Assembly: GCF_014172405.1 (NCBI RefSeq)
Contig: NZ_WNXC01000002.1
Location: forward strand, 310,001 to 374,000
DNA length: 64,000 bases
Direction of reading: 5' to 3'
Source: Pedobacter gandavensis
GTDB lineage: Bacteria; Bacteroidota; Bacteroidia; Sphingobacteriales; Sphingobacteriaceae
Under the pieces are notes generated by a model that searched no databases, was not told the origin of the DNA, and saw only the letters and a list, made by a program, of their open reading frames with translations. The position numbers and the translations under genes were made by a program. Below, piece after piece: positions 41,695 through 50,885 of the stretch. The first letter of the stretch is position 1. The number at the start of each line of letters is the position of its first letter.

Positions 41695-44154
41695 CTACTC
41701 ATAAAAATAAATCCGTTTCACCCTTTGTGAAATATTCGTTAAAATCTCGTAGGGAATCGTTCCAATTTGTGCTGCGAGCATGGCAATAGTGAGTTTTCCA
41801 TTGAAGACGATGACTTCATCACCTGTTTTCACATCCAGTCCGGTCACATCCAGCATACACATATCCATACAGATGACGCCAACTGTTGGCACCATTTGGC
41901 CATTCACTAACATCTTGCCTACTCCATTACCAAACCTTCTTGTATAGCCATCAGCATAACCGATTTTTACTGTTGCAATGGTTCCCCCATCAGGTAAAAG
42001 CCCTTGTCTGCCGTAACCAACAGTTTCATTTGCTTTAATTTCTTTCACCTGGGTGATGGTTGTTTTTAATACCGCAACGGTTTGTAGCCCTTTATTATGG
42101 TTTAATCCACCATCATGCCCATATAAACCGATACCTAGACGTACCATATCTAATTGTGCTTCCGGATGGCGAGATATTCCAGAGGTATTTGAGATGTGCC
42201 ATATCAAGTTATAGCCGAGTCCATCTGTGATCTTTTGCGCAAATGATTTGAATCTTTGAATTTGATGTTCGGTAAATTCGTCATGTTGAACCTCATCACT
42301 TCCTACTAAATGAGAAAATGCGGAAGCTACTTTAATCTTTTTACTGTTTTGAATGGTATTTAGTAAATCGTTGAGTTCAGATTCTTCGAAACCCAATCGG
42401 TGCATACCGGTATCAATTTTAAGGTGTACCGGATAGTCGAAAGTATCCGTAGGAAGAAACTTAATAAAGCTATTCAGGATATCGAGGTTATAGATTTCCG
42501 GTTCCAGTTTATATTTTATGATGGCATCAAAGGCTGAAGGCTCGGGGCTCATCACCATGATCGGCAAGGTAATCCCGCCTTTTCTCAAAGCTACTCCTTC
42601 ATCGGTATAAGCAACGGCCAGGTAGTCTACTTTATGATATTGCAGGACATTGGCGATTTCAAAACTACCACTTCCATAGGAGAATGCTTTCACCATGGCC
42701 ATGATTTTCACACCTGGCTTCAGTTTATTGCGGTAGAATTGAAGGTTTCCCGCCAATGCATTTAAGTCTATTTCTAATACCGTATCATGAACTTTTTGCG
42801 CGATCATCTTACTGATGCGTTCAAATTCAAATTTCCTGGCACCTTTAACGAGGATGGTTTCATCGTAAAAATGAATGGCTGGAAAATGGTCTATAAAATC
42901 TTGTGTACTTTCATAGAATGAGGCTTCCAAATCAAATAAAGAAGCCATAGAAGAGATGTTCGGGCCGATACCGATCAGTCTTTGCAGATTTTTCTGCTTT
43001 AAAAGGTCAGCAATTTCCGCATAAAGAACCGCTTCATTTTTACCGGTTTCTTGTAAGTCGGACAGGATTAATGTTTTTTTAGGGTGTTGATTTTGAAGAT
43101 TCAGGAAGTCTAATGCAATGGCAAGTGAAGGAATATCCGCCACGTAAGAGTCGTCAATAATGGAGCATTGGTTAATGCCATTTTTCAACTCCAGCCTCAT
43201 CCCTACTTTGTTTAGTTTCTCCAGTCGCGCATCCGCAGCAGTTGCTGAGTAGCCCATAGCGAGTAATGTTGCCCAACAAATGATGCCATTTTCCACTGAA
43301 GCCCTATCGCTAAAAGGGATCAGGCACTCTATTTCTGTTCCTTTATAGATGGCTCTGATATAGGTTTTATCTTCGATAGGTTCTATAAAAGAGATGTGTA
43401 AATCTGCGGTTTGCGATAAACTCCAGGAAAATTTCGTTTGTCCGGGGAGCTCTTTCGCTGGAATTCCATGGGTATATTCCGGTGAATAAATGAAAAGTTC
43501 GGTATCCTTAAAGAGTTTAAGTTTTTCCAGCAGTTTTGCTTTTGGGGAGGAGAATCCTTCTGCATGTGCTTCTCCAATATTTGTTAAAATCCCAATTGTA
43601 GGTTGGATAATACATTGGAGCGCATCCATTTCATTTTCTTTGGAGATCCCGGCTTCGAAAATCCCAAGGGTATGGTCTTTCTGGATATTCCATACGGACA
43701 AAGGCACACCGATCTGAGAATTGAAACTTTTAGGACTGCGTACAATGTTATAATCGGCTGCCAAAAGTTGATACAGCCATTCCTTGACGATGGTTTTTCC
43801 GTTACTTCCGGTAATTGCCAGCACTTTTAAATCGAATTGATTTCTGTGGGCAATGGCTATGGTTTGTAGCGCCTGACTTACGTTCTCCACCAAGAGCATA
43901 TTTGCTTCAGGAAAAGCACCGAAGTATTGCTCCTCACTGATTACAAAACTTCTGATCCCATTTTCATAAGCTTCCTTGATATACTGATGACCATCTCGTT
44001 TCCCTTGTAAGGCAAAGAACAAAGAACTTTCAGGGTCAATAACCGTTCTGCTATCGATAACCAGTCTGCTGATGATCAAATTCGGTTGAGGAATAAAAGT
44101 CTTTGCATGAAGAATCTCCGCAAAATGGTCAATTGTATACGTGGTACTGCTCAT
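41695..44154 (-). CDS. murF-alr: MurF-alanine racemase fusion protein
   Basis: 819 residues, two enzymes in one chain, a known Bacteroidota arrangement. Residues 1-~450: Mur ligase with P-loop TGSNGKT (115-121), NIGEAHAEGF and the C-terminal domain. Residues ~458-819: PLP alanine racemase, with the PLP lysine K489 in MAMVKAFSYGSG, HISNTSGI, MVRLGIGLYG, and the Tyr base region TVGYGRQG. It should make D-Ala and may join D-Ala-D-Ala to the UDP-MurNAc-tripeptide. The MurF motif usually YNANP reads YVADI here (DDSYVADIPSL), so the ligase half may be impaired if a separate MurF exists. Operon with DUF502, divergent from recX. Confidence 0.93.
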   Translation of the reverse strand: MSSTTYTIDHFAEILHAKTFIPQPNLIISRLVIDSRTVIDPESSLFFALQGKRDGHQYIKEAYENGIRSFVISEEQYFGAFPEANMLLVENVSQALQTIAIAHRNQFDLKVLAITGSNGKTIVKEWLYQLLAADYNIVRSPKSFNSQIGVPLSVWNIQKDHTLGIFEAGISKENEMDALQCIIQPTIGILTNIGEAHAEGFSSPKAKLLEKLKLFKDTELFIYSPEYTHGIPAKELPGQTKFSWSLSQTADLHISFIEPIEDKTYIRAIYKGTEIECLIPFSDRASVENGIICWATLLAMGYSATAADARLEKLNKVGMRLELKNGINQCSIIDDSYVADIPSLAIALDFLNLQNQHPKKTLILSDLQETGKNEAVLYAEIADLLKQKNLQRLIGIGPNISSMASLFDLEASFYESTQDFIDHFPAIHFYDETILVKGARKFEFERISKMIAQKVHDTVLEIDLNALAGNLQFYRNKLKPGVKIMAMVKAFSYGSGSFEIANVLQYHKVDYLAVAYTDEGVALRKGGITLPIMVMSPEPSAFDAIIKYKLEPEIYNLDILNSFIKFLPTDTFDYPVHLKIDTGMHRLGFEESELNDLLNTIQNSKKIKVASAFSHLVGSDEVQHDEFTEHQIQRFKSFAQKITDGLGYNLIWHISNTSGISRHPEAQLDMVRLGIGLYGHDGGLNHNKGLQTVAVLKTTITQVKEIKANETVGYGRQGLLPDGGTIATVKIGYADGYTRRFGNGVGKMLVNGQMVPTVGVICMDMCMLDVTGLDVKTGDEVIVFNGKLTIAMLAAQIGTIPYEILTNISQRVKRIYFYE

Positions 44155-44303
44155 GGTTTCAAAATTAAGTATTTGTAGGGATAACCATCGTGGTGTTGTG
44201 ATTTTTTACTACTGGCAGTTTATTTGTACTAAAAACGTCAATATTGCAGGATGAACAGCCGAATTTAATTGCAATATCCTTCGATTGTGTAATATTGTAA
44301 CCA

Positions 44304-44792
44304 TTGGAAAATTCAGAAAAAAAAACCGTCAAATACGATAAGAAAACCGCTTTATTCAAAGCGGAGCATTATTGCGCTTATCAGGAACGTGCGCAGCAGG
44401 AAGTTAGAAATAAGCTTTATGAATGGGGATTAAGGCCAGACGAGGTGGAGGACAACATTTCCGAACTCATTACGACCAACTATTTAAATGAAGAAAGATT
44501 TGCCCAGGCTTATGTTTCCGGTAAGTTTAACATCAAGAAATGGGGTAAAATCAAGATCAAGCAGGCACTGAAATTAAAAAAGGTTCCGGAAAAAATGATT
44601 TTAAAGGCTCTAAATACGATTGATTATGATGATTATTTAAAAGCAATCTTGGTTTCTGCGGAGAAAAAGTCGGGTTTAATCAAAGAAAGTGATCCTTATA
44701 AAAGGAGAAATAAGCTGATCACCTACCTGATGACGAAGGGTTTTGAAAATAATTTGATCATGGAAGTATTGAAAGACAATGATTTATACTAA
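44304..44792 (+). CDS. recX: RecX family regulatory protein, TTG start
   Basis: 162 residues. RecX three-helix repeats: KTALFKAEHYCAYQERAQQEVRNKLYEWGLRPDEVEDNISELITTNYLNEERFAQAYVSGKFNIKKWGKIKIKQALKLKKVPEKMI, with the family word ERFAxAYVxxK and a C-terminal third repeat. RecX binds RecA filaments and inhibits their activity. The frame has a stop at 44298-44300 and no ATG before codon ~98, so the only sensible initiator is TTG at 44304 (LENSEKK read as Met). recA is not adjacent. Divergent from murF-alr; a tRNA cluster follows. Confidence 0.88.
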   Translation: MENSEKKTVKYDKKTALFKAEHYCAYQERAQQEVRNKLYEWGLRPDEVEDNISELITTNYLNEERFAQAYVSGKFNIKKWGKIKIKQALKLKKVPEKMILKALNTIDYDDYLKAILVSAEKKSGLIKESDPYKRRNKLITYLMTKGFENNLIMEVLKDNDLY

Positions 44793-44818
44793 ACACTGAA
44801 ATTATTTATAAAAAAAAC

Positions 44819-44848
44819 TTGACAGATAAATAAAAGTCCCTATATTTG
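44819..44848 (+). promoter_or_regulatory. Promoter of the first tRNA-Gly/tRNA-Leu unit
   Basis: TTG (44819-44821), 19-bp spacer, TATATTTG (44841-44848): a textbook Bacteroidota promoter, start expected near 44854 and a ~75-base leader before the tRNA. Confidence 0.7.
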
Positions 44849-44928
44849 CATTCCCAAACGAAACAAAGGGTATTACGAAATACACTTTAAGAAATGGGAA
44901 CATCGGATGATGTTAAAATAAAATCCAT

Positions 44929-45001
<73 letters not shown>

Positions 45002-45049
45002 CTAAATAACTTCAGAATTTTGAAGCTATTTACCACAGGTTTAAAACCT

Positions 45050-45134
45050 GCTCAGATGGTGGAACTGGTAGACACGCAGGACTTAAAATCCTGTGACCTT
45101 AAAAGTCGTGCGGGTTCGATTCCCGCTCTGAGTA
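45050..45134 (+). tRNA. tRNA-Leu(UAA), copy 1
   Basis: 85-base class II tRNA with long variable arm. Acceptor GCTCAGA/TCTGAGT (G1-U72 wobble), anticodon stem CAGGA/TCCTG, loop CTTAAAA with anticodon TAA at 45084-45086, T-arm GCGGG-TTCGATT-CCCGC, discriminator A. CCA not encoded. Same transcript as tRNA-Gly copy 1. Confidence 0.97.
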
Positions 45135-45135
45135 C

Positions 45136-45170
45136 AAAACCTCTTTACGAAAGTAGAGAGGTTTTTTTTT
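45136..45170 (+). terminator. Terminator after tRNA-Leu copy 1
   Basis: AAAACCTCT-T-TAC, loop GAAA, GTA-G-AGAGGTTTT, then nine or more T's ending at 45170. Confidence 0.9.
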
Positions 45171-45214
45171 ACAAAAAACCGAAACATTTCAAAAAAGTGT
45201 GCGTCCTTTAGGTT

Positions 45215-46531
45215 ATGAAAATCTTAGGCACATTATTCATCATTATTTTCTGTTGCTCCATAGCAGCAACTGCACAGCAAAAAGCTCCTGGTTTTATCAC
45301 GACTGATATTGATAACTTTTGGCTTGCTTACGATAAGATCAGCAGTAGTAAAGACAGCGCAGCGCAATACAATTATTTAAATCAGCTCTACCTGAAAAAA
45401 GGATCTCCAGGTTTAAAAGCGATTATGGAGGCTCGGGACTATACTGCTAAATCTTATATTGATGCCATCAACAAGTATCCCCTATTTTGGAATTCCGTTA
45501 GAAAAAATACGCTGAAGGCGAAAGACTATGCGAAAGTAATTGCCACAGATGTGGCTAGAATGAAGAAATTATATCCTGAACTAAAGCCTGCCGATGTTTA
45601 TTTTACGATTGGCGCATTGAGAACCAATGGAACCACATTGAATGGGAAGGTACTGATTGGCGCGGAATTGGCGATGGCAGATCAGTCTATGGAGACAAAG
45701 GAGTTTCCTTCGGAATACCGACATCTTAAGACATTTTTCGACAGCAATCCCATCCAAGACCTTGGATTTTTAAATGTTCATGAATATGTCCATACCCAAC
45801 AGAAAACTACGATTGCAAACAACCTGCTTGCACAATGCACGATGGAGGGTGTGGCAGAGTTTTTAGCGGTAAAGGCAACAGGAAAACCTTCTCCATCCCC
45901 AGCGATAGCTTATGGGAAAGCCAATGAAGGGAAAATTAAAGCTGCATTCTCCTTACAAATGTTCAATGCTTCTAACGGCTTCTGGTTATATAACAGTGCA
46001 AAAAATCAATTTGGAATACGGGACTTAGGATACTATGTTGGCTATGCCATCTGTGAAAAGTATTATGAAAAAGCGATTAACAAAAGACTGGCGATAAAAA
46101 AAATGATAGAATTGGATTACAACGATAGCAATGCATTGGCAAAATTTGTAGATCAATCCGGATACTTTTCTGAATCTGTACAAAACATGCAGAATGAATA
46201 TAAACGCAACATTCCTCGCGTAATTGGCATCAAACAGCTGAAAAACCATACTGACGATGTTGACCCTTCCATCACACAGCTGACTATTGAATTTTCTACG
46301 CCAATGAATAAAGAAAGCAGAGGCTTTGATTTTGGGCCCTCAGCGGGGAGAGATAAGGTATTAAGTGTACAAAATGTAGTCGGATTCTCCGAAGATGGCA
46401 GGTCTATCACGATTGGGGTAGCACTTTTACCGGGTAAAGATTACGAATTACTCTTAACCGAACGGTTTATGAATACCAATTTCAGCCCGATAAATCCCTA
46501 CCTCATTGCATTTAGAACCGCTTCGAAATAA
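45215..46531 (+). CDS. Secreted HExxH metallopeptidase-like protein
   Basis: 438 residues. Signal peptide MKILGTLFIIIFCCSIAATAQ. Residues ~25-330 are a helical zincin-like domain with HEYVH (LGFLNVHEYVHTQQK) and, ~20 residues later, TMEGVAEFLAVK, where Glu can be the third zinc ligand: a gluzincin layout resembling DUF2268-type predicted Zn proteases. Residues ~335-435 look like an Ig-like Big_5 domain (DVDPSITQLTIEFSTPMNKESRGF). Likely periplasmic or surface-located; substrate unknown. The gene sits alone between two tRNA clusters. Confidence 0.72.
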   Translation: MKILGTLFIIIFCCSIAATAQQKAPGFITTDIDNFWLAYDKISSSKDSAAQYNYLNQLYLKKGSPGLKAIMEARDYTAKSYIDAINKYPLFWNSVRKNTLKAKDYAKVIATDVARMKKLYPELKPADVYFTIGALRTNGTTLNGKVLIGAELAMADQSMETKEFPSEYRHLKTFFDSNPIQDLGFLNVHEYVHTQQKTTIANNLLAQCTMEGVAEFLAVKATGKPSPSPAIAYGKANEGKIKAAFSLQMFNASNGFWLYNSAKNQFGIRDLGYYVGYAICEKYYEKAINKRLAIKKMIELDYNDSNALAKFVDQSGYFSESVQNMQNEYKRNIPRVIGIKQLKNHTDDVDPSITQLTIEFSTPMNKESRGFDFGPSAGRDKVLSVQNVVGFSEDGRSITIGVALLPGKDYELLLTERFMNTNFSPINPYLIAFRTASK

Positions 46532-46666
46532 AGGAAAGGATAAAAACAGATCCCCTATTGGCTATCAATTAAAATTTTAATCCTTGAATTCCAGCTGCTT
46601 CGATTAAATTCTAAAAAGACATTGTGGAAAAATGAAAACTATCCCTATCTTCGTGGCACGTTAACA

Positions 46667-46739
<73 letters not shown>

Positions 46740-46740
46740 C

Positions 46741-46775
46741 AAAAGCCTTCCATTCGGAAGGCTTTTCTGTTTTTA
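46741..46775 (+). terminator. Terminator after tRNA-Gly copy 2
   Basis: AAAAGCCTTCC (46741-46751), loop ATTC, GGAAGGCTTTT (46756-46766), followed by CTGTTTTT. Confidence 0.9.
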
Positions 46776-47086
46776 GCCCAAAATCATTCGTTGTACATAC
46801 CCTTGGTCTAATCCCTTTTTTTTCTACCTATTTTCAAATTTTCCGCATTAAAAGCTGAAAATCCAATCATATATAATGATCAGAATCTATTTTCTTCTAA
46901 AAAACAAGCACCGTCAGGCTGACAAAAAGCTAGCTAAAGGGTATAAAATCGATATTTCTTCCTAAAAATAGGCAAGCAGAAAAAATAAATAATTTTTTTC
47001 TACTTGAAATCCAGCGCATTCGGTGAAATCTTCAGGGAGGAGTATAAAAAAGTCAAAACAATACCTATCTTCGTATCGTCATCAAC
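46776..47086. other. 311-bp gap between tRNA-Gly copies 2 and 3
   Basis: No gene. The last ~85 bases are a diverged copy of the sequence before tRNA-Gly copy 2: CTTGAA(A/T)TCCAGC starts exactly 84 bp before each tRNA (46583 and 47003), and CCTATCTTCGT is identical and at the same offset. So the duplication included the tRNA's upstream region. Confidence 0.7.
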
Positions 47087-47159
<73 letters not shown>

Positions 47160-47206
47160 CTAATATCTTCCAGATAGAAGATATTTAATTAAAAGGTTTA
47201 ACACCT

Positions 47207-47291
47207 GCTCAGATGGTGGAACTGGTAGACACGCAGGACTTAAAATCCTGTGACCTTAAAAGTCGTGCGGGTTCGATTCCCGCTCTGAGTA
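47207..47291 (+). tRNA. tRNA-Leu(UAA), copy 2
   Basis: 85 bases, identical to tRNA-Leu copy 1, anticodon TAA. Completes the second Gly-Leu cassette. Confidence 0.97.
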
Positions 47292-47295
47292 CATT

Positions 47296-47329
47296 GCCTC
47301 TTTACAGCCCGTAAAGAGGCTTTTTTTTT
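47296..47329 (+). terminator. Terminator after tRNA-Leu copy 2
   Basis: GCCTCTTTAC (47296-47305), loop AGCCC, GTAAAGAGGC (47311-47320), nine T's. Confidence 0.92.
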
Positions 47330-47344
47330 ACCCCCCTGCTGAGT

Positions 47345-48499
47345 TTAATCCAGCAAAGTCTCAAATTCCAGTTTCTTATTGCCATCTTCATATTTAGCCA
47401 TTTCCGTTAGGAAAAATCCCGAGAGATCTTTGATCTGATAAAGTTGTTCCAACAATTCTGGCAGTGTTGCGTATTTCAATGTCGGATCCTTCAATAAAGA
47501 CTTCAATTTTTCAGGCCCATCTTTTTTCAATATATAGTGAACCAAAACGGCATTAAAAACAAAGGAAGGTACTGTCTCCTCGTCAAAAAAATAGAAATCG
47601 TCAATATTTTTAAAAACACCGGGGTTATTTCTTAAATAAGGTAACAGTTTCTTGATGTGGTAGGCTGTAGGCTTCCCAATGCTTCCACCGCATAGGTTTA
47701 CCAGTCCATCTTTTAACACCGCAGCACCATCTGGACAAAGGATTAGAACGGATCTCAAAAGCTCATGTTTTTGATAGCCGGAATTATTCCCATACATCAG
47801 GTAATTTCGAGCATCTGTGTAGCCGCAGCCATGCTTAGTTACAGATGACATCGTTCCAGGATAATAATCAAATCCCCTTAATCTGTAAAGATTAACACAA
47901 TCCTCTGCCGAATAAAAGTCTATTTTTTTATCCAGTTTCTTGCCTAAAAAAGTCTGTAGATTGTCTAACAGCCGATTGGCTAATTTGATGTTTTGTGCTG
48001 GTAACTGGCTATTTCTGGGAAAATGATAGATGATATTCTTTGATGCTAGTTGTTGGTATTGATCTGCCTTTAACTGCCAAAACAAAGCATTTCCGATGCG
48101 GTAGCTATCTCCATTCTTGTAAAAGATATAGCTACAAATAAAATAAACTGTCTTTTTCCCATCTGTTCCAATACTTTCATGCATCAACTTTATTCTGAAG
48201 ACATCTTCCTTTTCTTTGGCTATTCCTAAAATGATACAATCTTTTGATCTGGTATAGCTATAAATATCCTTGAGCAAATCGAAGGTTTTCAGCATTCGAA
48301 CTTCATCCTCTATCCAGAACTTCTGAGCAAGCGAATCCTTTCTTGCCACCTTAAAATAATCTTCGAGTACCGCAATTATTTGCTTGTTCACTGGGTTATG
48401 TACCGTATCCACACTCACATTGACCTGAAACTGTGCCCGGGCTTCAGTTACCAACGTAATAAGTAAAATAAAAAATATGGATTTGAGTATGGACTTCAT
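47345..48499 (-). CDS. Secreted protein with degenerate zincin-like motif
   Basis: 384 residues. Signal peptide ending VTEARA-Q (~22). No named family recognised. At ~245 YQKHELLRSVL resembles the HExxH helix of gluzincins but the second His is Arg; ~20 residues later KDGLVNLCGGSIGKP resembles the third-ligand segment (EGLAxYLGG) with the Glu replaced. The order, spacing and following helical part (AYHIKKLLPYLRNNP, FVFNAVLVHYILKKDGPEKLKSLL) are like MA-clan peptidases that have lost zinc binding. Predicted periplasmic. Monogenic; promoter not located. The peptidase relation is inference from motif shape. Confidence 0.6.
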   Translation of the reverse strand: MKSILKSIFFILLITLVTEARAQFQVNVSVDTVHNPVNKQIIAVLEDYFKVARKDSLAQKFWIEDEVRMLKTFDLLKDIYSYTRSKDCIILGIAKEKEDVFRIKLMHESIGTDGKKTVYFICSYIFYKNGDSYRIGNALFWQLKADQYQQLASKNIIYHFPRNSQLPAQNIKLANRLLDNLQTFLGKKLDKKIDFYSAEDCVNLYRLRGFDYYPGTMSSVTKHGCGYTDARNYLMYGNNSGYQKHELLRSVLILCPDGAAVLKDGLVNLCGGSIGKPTAYHIKKLLPYLRNNPGVFKNIDDFYFFDEETVPSFVFNAVLVHYILKKDGPEKLKSLLKDPTLKYATLPELLEQLYQIKDLSGFFLTEMAKYEDGNKKLEFETLLD

Positions 48500-48573
48500 C
48501 TTTACAATTTGTTTAAAAATAAAGATAAAAGAGTAATAATATAAAATTTCTATAATTAAATAAACTTATAAAA

Positions 48574-50028
48574 CTATTCTACCTTCACCTGATTGCTTGG
48601 CGAAACAATTTTTCGATAAGGATATTCCATGAACAGCTGCAAAAAATCTGTTCCCTGAAAACCAAATCCCGATAGATGCCCACGGTTGTGAAAAACCAGT
48701 AGCTGACTATTGGGCATATAACGTTTGATCAATTGATTGTAGAATGGACGACACCAGGGATCGATATCCCCAGCTGACATCAATACGGGGATACTGGAAT
48801 ATAGTGGTAATTTAGCTGCTGCAGGCTCCGGTGTTACCTTCCAACAATTGCAAATCTCATGATCTACATTATTAAAAACATAACCAGAAAGCCAGGGCAT
48901 GATCAATTCTTGTTCCTGGATCAACTTTTCATTTGAATAAGCGATCTGTTCGGTACAATAAACGGAATACCGCATCCCCCTTGACAATTTATCGTCGCCA
49001 GAGAAATAGCCGTCCATCACTTCCCGCACATAATCATGATGTTTTCCCTTGATCAGTTCATTCATGATAAAGGGTACAGATTTAACCTGACTTGTATTCA
49101 AATGATTTATGATTACATCCAGCAATTCTGATTTCCCGTAATTGATTTTCAGACTATCCTTTGTGCCTTTCTCCAGGTAAGCAATGCTAAATTTTTTTCC
49201 CGTAATCGAAGTAAAATATTGCTGGAAACGGGATTTGAGGTCTTTATAGACTTCATTGCCCGAAGAATCTGCCAGACAATTTTCAAAAACCTGGTTAAGC
49301 GCTTCATTGATATTGAATAAAGCATGTTCTTCATAATTGACATAAGCAGGAAGTGGAGAATTCAGGATCAATGCGCGGACTCCTTCCGGATGGTTTCTGG
49401 CTACGGTAAGCATCAGACCTCCGCTGTAAGAAATACCGACCAGGTTTAGTGAGTCTAGCTGTAAAGCCAGGCGCAAGTCATTGATGTCTTTAGCACTTTC
49501 TATCGTATTGTATGCGGACAGGTTAATTCCCTGAGCCAATAGCTTCTCCCGACATTTTTTAACTGCTTCTAAAACAAGTGTTTTTTGGGGCAGGTTTCTT
49601 TTGTAACTGATCTTAATTGCGGTATCTATTTCGGGACAATCCAGACAAGTACTTGAGCGTTTCGTTCCACGCTGATCAAAAACAATAAAACCTCCATATT
49701 TTAAAAGCCCGGAGTCATAACCTATACTGTCTATATTCGCTATGGTGCTATAGCCTGGCCCACCGGTAGAAAAAAGCGTTACCCCTTTTTTTTCTGCTGA
49801 GCCAGGTTTTCTAAAGAAAACAAAAGGAATTTTGATCTTCCTGCTTGCTATTGATTTTCTATCTTCCGGAACCACGAGGTATCCTGATTTAACAATCAGC
49901 TTGGGATCATATTTGATCATAGCAGGCCCTTGCTCAATTGTAGGTATGTATTTCTGTCCGATGGCCTTTCCGAAACAGAGAAATAGAATCGCCAAGGATA
50001 GGAAGGTTCTCATTCCAGAATTTTTCAT
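48574..50028 (-). CDS. Secreted alpha/beta hydrolase (S33/TAP-like)
   Basis: 484 residues from MKNSGMRTFL, or 479 from ATG 50013. Signal peptide near AIGQ. Features: SGYLVVPEDRKSIASRKIKIPFVFFRKPGS, oxyanion region LFSTGGPGYS, VFDQRGTKRSS, nucleophile elbow LVGISYSGGLML (GxSxGG), and a C-terminal part with acid and His: VLMSAGDIDPWC and VFHNRGHLSGF. This matches proline-iminopeptidase/TAP-type exported peptidases of family S33. Cysteines in STCLDCPE suggest a disulfide. Likely peptide trimming outside the cytoplasm. It lies 64 bp after a broken AraC gene on the same strand. Confidence 0.85.
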   Translation of the reverse strand: MKNSGMRTFLSLAILFLCFGKAIGQKYIPTIEQGPAMIKYDPKLIVKSGYLVVPEDRKSIASRKIKIPFVFFRKPGSAEKKGVTLFSTGGPGYSTIANIDSIGYDSGLLKYGGFIVFDQRGTKRSSTCLDCPEIDTAIKISYKRNLPQKTLVLEAVKKCREKLLAQGINLSAYNTIESAKDINDLRLALQLDSLNLVGISYSGGLMLTVARNHPEGVRALILNSPLPAYVNYEEHALFNINEALNQVFENCLADSSGNEVYKDLKSRFQQYFTSITGKKFSIAYLEKGTKDSLKINYGKSELLDVIINHLNTSQVKSVPFIMNELIKGKHHDYVREVMDGYFSGDDKLSRGMRYSVYCTEQIAYSNEKLIQEQELIMPWLSGYVFNNVDHEICNCWKVTPEPAAAKLPLYSSIPVLMSAGDIDPWCRPFYNQLIKRYMPNSQLLVFHNRGHLSGFGFQGTDFLQLFMEYPYRKIVSPSNQVKVE

Positions 50029-50092
50029 GTATGTGTTTTTTATAAAATAAATAAATCCAATCTTCCGAAAAAAGTAAAAAAAGGACAATTTA

Positions 50093-50736
50093 TCATTTGA
50101 AAGCAGACAATTTCTGACCTGTGAATTTTAGGACATCTTTATAGAAATGACCTGGGTCATAATACCCATATTGATAGGCAGAAAAGGCCTTAGGGTCAAG
50201 AAAATAGGAAGTCAGGGCCTTCCTGGCACGATTTACCATCATATAGGTTTTAGGATTAGCGCCCACTGCTGCTGTAAAATGTCGATAAAATGTTTTATTG
50301 GTCAGACATAAATCATTTGCGATGAAGCGATTGCCTTCCCCAGGTTTTAAGGCATCAAATGCATGGATGGCTTGCCTGATCACTTTGAGGTGTTGGAGTT
50401 CTTTTTGTTGTCTTTGCTTTTCTAAAAAAAACTCCCGGAGCAGTTGCACTCTATCTTCGAAGTTAGCGCCTGACTTTAACCGGTTTAGAATAGCCATCGG
50501 AATTAAGTCGGCAAGCGGAATGACTTGATCTCCTATTTTATGTTGGCTGAAGCCAAAGATGGCTTCAAACCCTCCGGGATGAAATTTAACGGTAAATATA
50601 TTGTCTGATGGCAGGTTATTTCTTTCTACAACTTGATTCCTCAGGTCTCCGAATAGAATTCGATATCATCAGCCAGATCCGGACAAGGAGGCATAAATTG
50701 ATAAAGTTTTCTGATATCATTAAAAATTTCTATCAT
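50093..50736 (-). pseudogene. AraC-family regulator, broken by frameshift and deletion
   Basis: Fragment 1: ATG 50736 encodes MIEIFNDIRKLYQF then PPCPDLADDIEFYSET and a TGA (50643-50641), the usual N-terminal start of an AraC protein of this type. Fragment 2, in another frame and open from ~50665 to 50093, encodes LFGDLRNQVVERNN, then NIFTVKFHPGGFEAIFG, and a C-terminal HTH_18-like end (NKTFYRHFTAAVGANPKTYMM, YQYGYYDPGHFYKDVLKFTG). About 55-60 residues are missing between the two compared with a ~270-residue relative. An internal deletion that also changed frame explains this. A 134-residue frame from ATG 50497 exists but starts in mid-domain. Its former target may be the following hydrolase gene. 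Confidence 0.75.
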
Positions 50737-50885
50737 CAGCGGAGAATGTACAGAATTACAGATTGTTAACCATTCAAATGTACGGCTTATTCTTTAGGTT
50801 TATGTTGCATTCAGATCCTGCGCATTAGAAATTTCCCTCCTGCCTTTCCTATCCATTATCATAATAATTCTTAGCTTTAACACCT

